From Anthopleura xanthogrammica (Eukaryota > Cnidaria > Anthozoa > Actiniaria > Actiniidae), in NCBI GenBank assembly GCA_964019055.1, contig OZ025208.1, positions 15,995,457-16,059,456 of the forward strand: a stretch of 64,000 nt of DNA, read 5' to 3'. This document shows, in pieces, positions 62,094 to 64,000 of this stretch (its first letter is position 1; each line of letters opens with the position of its first letter). The notes below the pieces were generated by a model, which searched no databases, was not told where the DNA came from, and saw only the letters and a list, made by a program, of their open reading frames with translations. The position numbers and the translations under genes are program-made.

Positions 62094-64000
62094 TTAGTTG
62101 TCCTTTTAAGACGGTTATATTCTTACGGCTTGTATAGTGTAGATTTAGGTTATTTTATTTGAGCACTGTGTAGATTATTGTGACATTAATTATTTCATTT
62201 CTGTTGCCAGGGTTTTTGTGGCATCATACTGCTATGTTGAATGGTATACAATGAAAATTTGTCGTAGTGAAAGCTTGGAGATTTGATTCAAATTAAAAGG
62301 GAGCTGTTCAGCCAATCAGCGATCGACTGTTAATGTAAATGATAATGGTATTCTCTGACAGAATCTGACAGTACTTGTGGAGAAGGCAGAATGTAGGATT
62401 TTAACTAAATAGAATTAAATCAGGAAAATCTATGGCTTAAAAACCATAATTTTGCACACAAAAAATAATTAAAAATCTCTTAGGGGAAAACCTAGCATAA
62501 AAAAAAATCTTCAGAAATGATACAAAGGCCACAGAAAAAATCTAGCTCAAAAAGAATAACGATACAAAAATATCACACACAAAAAAGATAATTATTACTA
62601 TATATTGATATAAATATCAAGATTATTATAATTATAAAAATATCCAGAATTAACCTTGACTTTGGCTTAAAAATAACAAGGAAAAAAATACACAAAAACC
62701 TTATTAAAAATTGAAAATGCTTTGGAAACACTTACTCCTATAATGGAGCATTGTTGAAAATTTTAGAACGAAATGACTCAGAAAAGTGGCAGCTAGAAAC
62801 ATTAAATTACTCGATATCGCAAATCTATCTTAAAAATACTGCAAGATGAGCTTGATATATTTCAAAGATGACAGGATAAGATCTTCTTTGTTGAATTATA
62901 TTATTATTAACGTTGATGTTTTCAATTGAACCTGGAAGCAAGATGTAATTCAAAATAGACTGCTTCAATGTTATCAGCTCAAGCTCTTTTCAATTTCTTG
63001 TAATACATTTGTCAAAGATTATTTTTCTAATAACCTTTATAGGCAAATAAGAAAAAATGTTATGAATTGTCGAACACCTGGACAAAGAATAGCAATAATA
63101 CTAAATATTACTGCCAAAGTAAGTTTGGTTGTTCAAAATTTAATATTTTATAATGCTATCTGATATTACGAAGATTTGGTACCAGATAAGGTAGATTTCT
63201 ATATGCTATGAATTTTATTAAAGTCTGAAATTTTTGTAATCACTTTTCTTAATAGGATATTTTGAGTGTAAATGAATATGAAAAATAAGGAAATGAAGGA
63301 AAAAAATATTATAAAGATAAGAAAAAGAAAAATTAATGTAAAAAATAATTTGAAAAAAAAATGGGAAATCAGAATAAAATTTGATTTAAACTTTGAAAAA
63401 GTAATACGAATTAAGAAACAAAAAAGAAAAATAAATGAAAAAATTAAAACAGAAAATTAAAACAAAATGAATGAAGATAAAATTAAATTAAAAATCGTAA
63501 ATAAAAATGAGGATAAAAGAGAAAATATTTGCACACTTTACATCACAAGTGTTTTTCACTTCAAATCATCTTAAACTTTAAGAAAATGTAAGGTAAAAAT
63601 AACGTTCCTTGTTGCAATAAGATCAAGAAAAACTAGCAATTTAATTTAGATAAATGGATACAACACGGGTAAGATGGCCAACTATACATTATTTGAATTT
63701 TTGAATCGATGTAGAAAACTTAAGGAGCTTGATTTCACTCTCGCCGATTGTACAGAACCCTTGCAGCACTTCGGAATGCAGCTCAATTTGGAGGACAAAA
63801 CAATAGGTTCTAATTCTCAGCCAGCTGATCTGTAATAGTGACGTAGGAATGACGTCACTGCAGAACTTAGGCGTCGTGAAGACTGTGAAAATTGACTTAT
63901 GAAAGTTTATATCTGAGATAAATCTAGATTTTCAGGAGAGATTTTTGATATGTTGTATGTATTGAATATGATATTCATTACTGAGTAATAAATAAAATAA
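62094..64000. other. AT-rich region upstream of the RIM-like first exon
   Basis: No gene was found. 63240-63480 is very A-rich on the plus strand, which produces a Lys-rich open frame without coding character. A family F half element (AACCCTTGCAGCACTTCGG onward) begins at 63749. Confidence 0.55.
63749..63905. mobile_element. CRE-palindrome MITE (family F) half joined to flank of copy 8
   Basis: GAGGACAAAACAATAGGTTC is followed directly by GACGTAGGAATGACGTCACTG, which matches the left flank of copy 8 at 58341. It suggests the two parts form one composite element. Confidence 0.75.

Noticed and set aside
63272..63460. Lys-rich small protein
   Set aside because: Follows from an A-rich tract; no coding character.

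Overview
This is an animal (metazoan) genomic window: AT-rich, spliced genes with GT-AG introns at conserved positions, microsatellites, and dense small palindromic mobile elements. The gene content (a single-exon NHL-repeat protein with a helical N-terminus, two zona pellucida (ZP) domain genes, and RIM, V-ATPase H and KICSTOR genes with vertebrate-like intron-rich structure) fits a cnidarian, probably an anthozoan. That placement is an inference from style and content, not proof.

Layout. 1-14.6 kb: ATP6V1H, V-ATPase V1 subunit H, on the minus strand. Fourteen coding exons are traced, and the C-terminal exons lie beyond the left edge. Its last visible intron holds an opposite-strand, single-exon NHL-repeat gene (777-2474). 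14.64-14.88 kb: a bidirectional promoter of about 240 bp. 14.88-24.6 kb: KICS2 (the C12orf66 family, a KICSTOR subunit) on the plus strand, all 13 coding exons traced, with a 1.6-kb 28-bp minisatellite in intron 9. 24.7-28.6 kb: repeats. 28.7-34.4 kb: a secreted ZP-domain gene, minus strand. 36.8-38.2 kb: a candidate unrecognised minus-strand gene with a tandemly duplicated exon. 40.4-45.0 kb: a type I membrane ZP-domain gene, plus strand, six exons. 45.9-52.1 kb: intergenic with minisatellites. 52.2-62.1 kb: a RIM C2B-type gene, minus strand, whose first exon in the window would give a short gamma-like isoform. 62.1-64 kb: AT-rich, no gene seen.

How the genes relate. ATP6V1H and KICS2 both act at the lysosome in nutrient signalling to mTORC1 (V-ATPase with Ragulator; KICSTOR with GATOR1), and here they are head-to-head neighbours. 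The two ZP genes are also head-to-head, about 6 kb apart. The rest of the window is dominated by non-coding repeats: at least eight foldback (MITE-like) families, a tRNA-derived SINE family whose tail has expanded into 57-bp satellites in introns of two genes, and arrays of ATGGCGG (YY1-like) motifs in the RIM-like introns. Exon borders were read by eye from splice sites, reading phase and remembered family sequence; no alignment was run.
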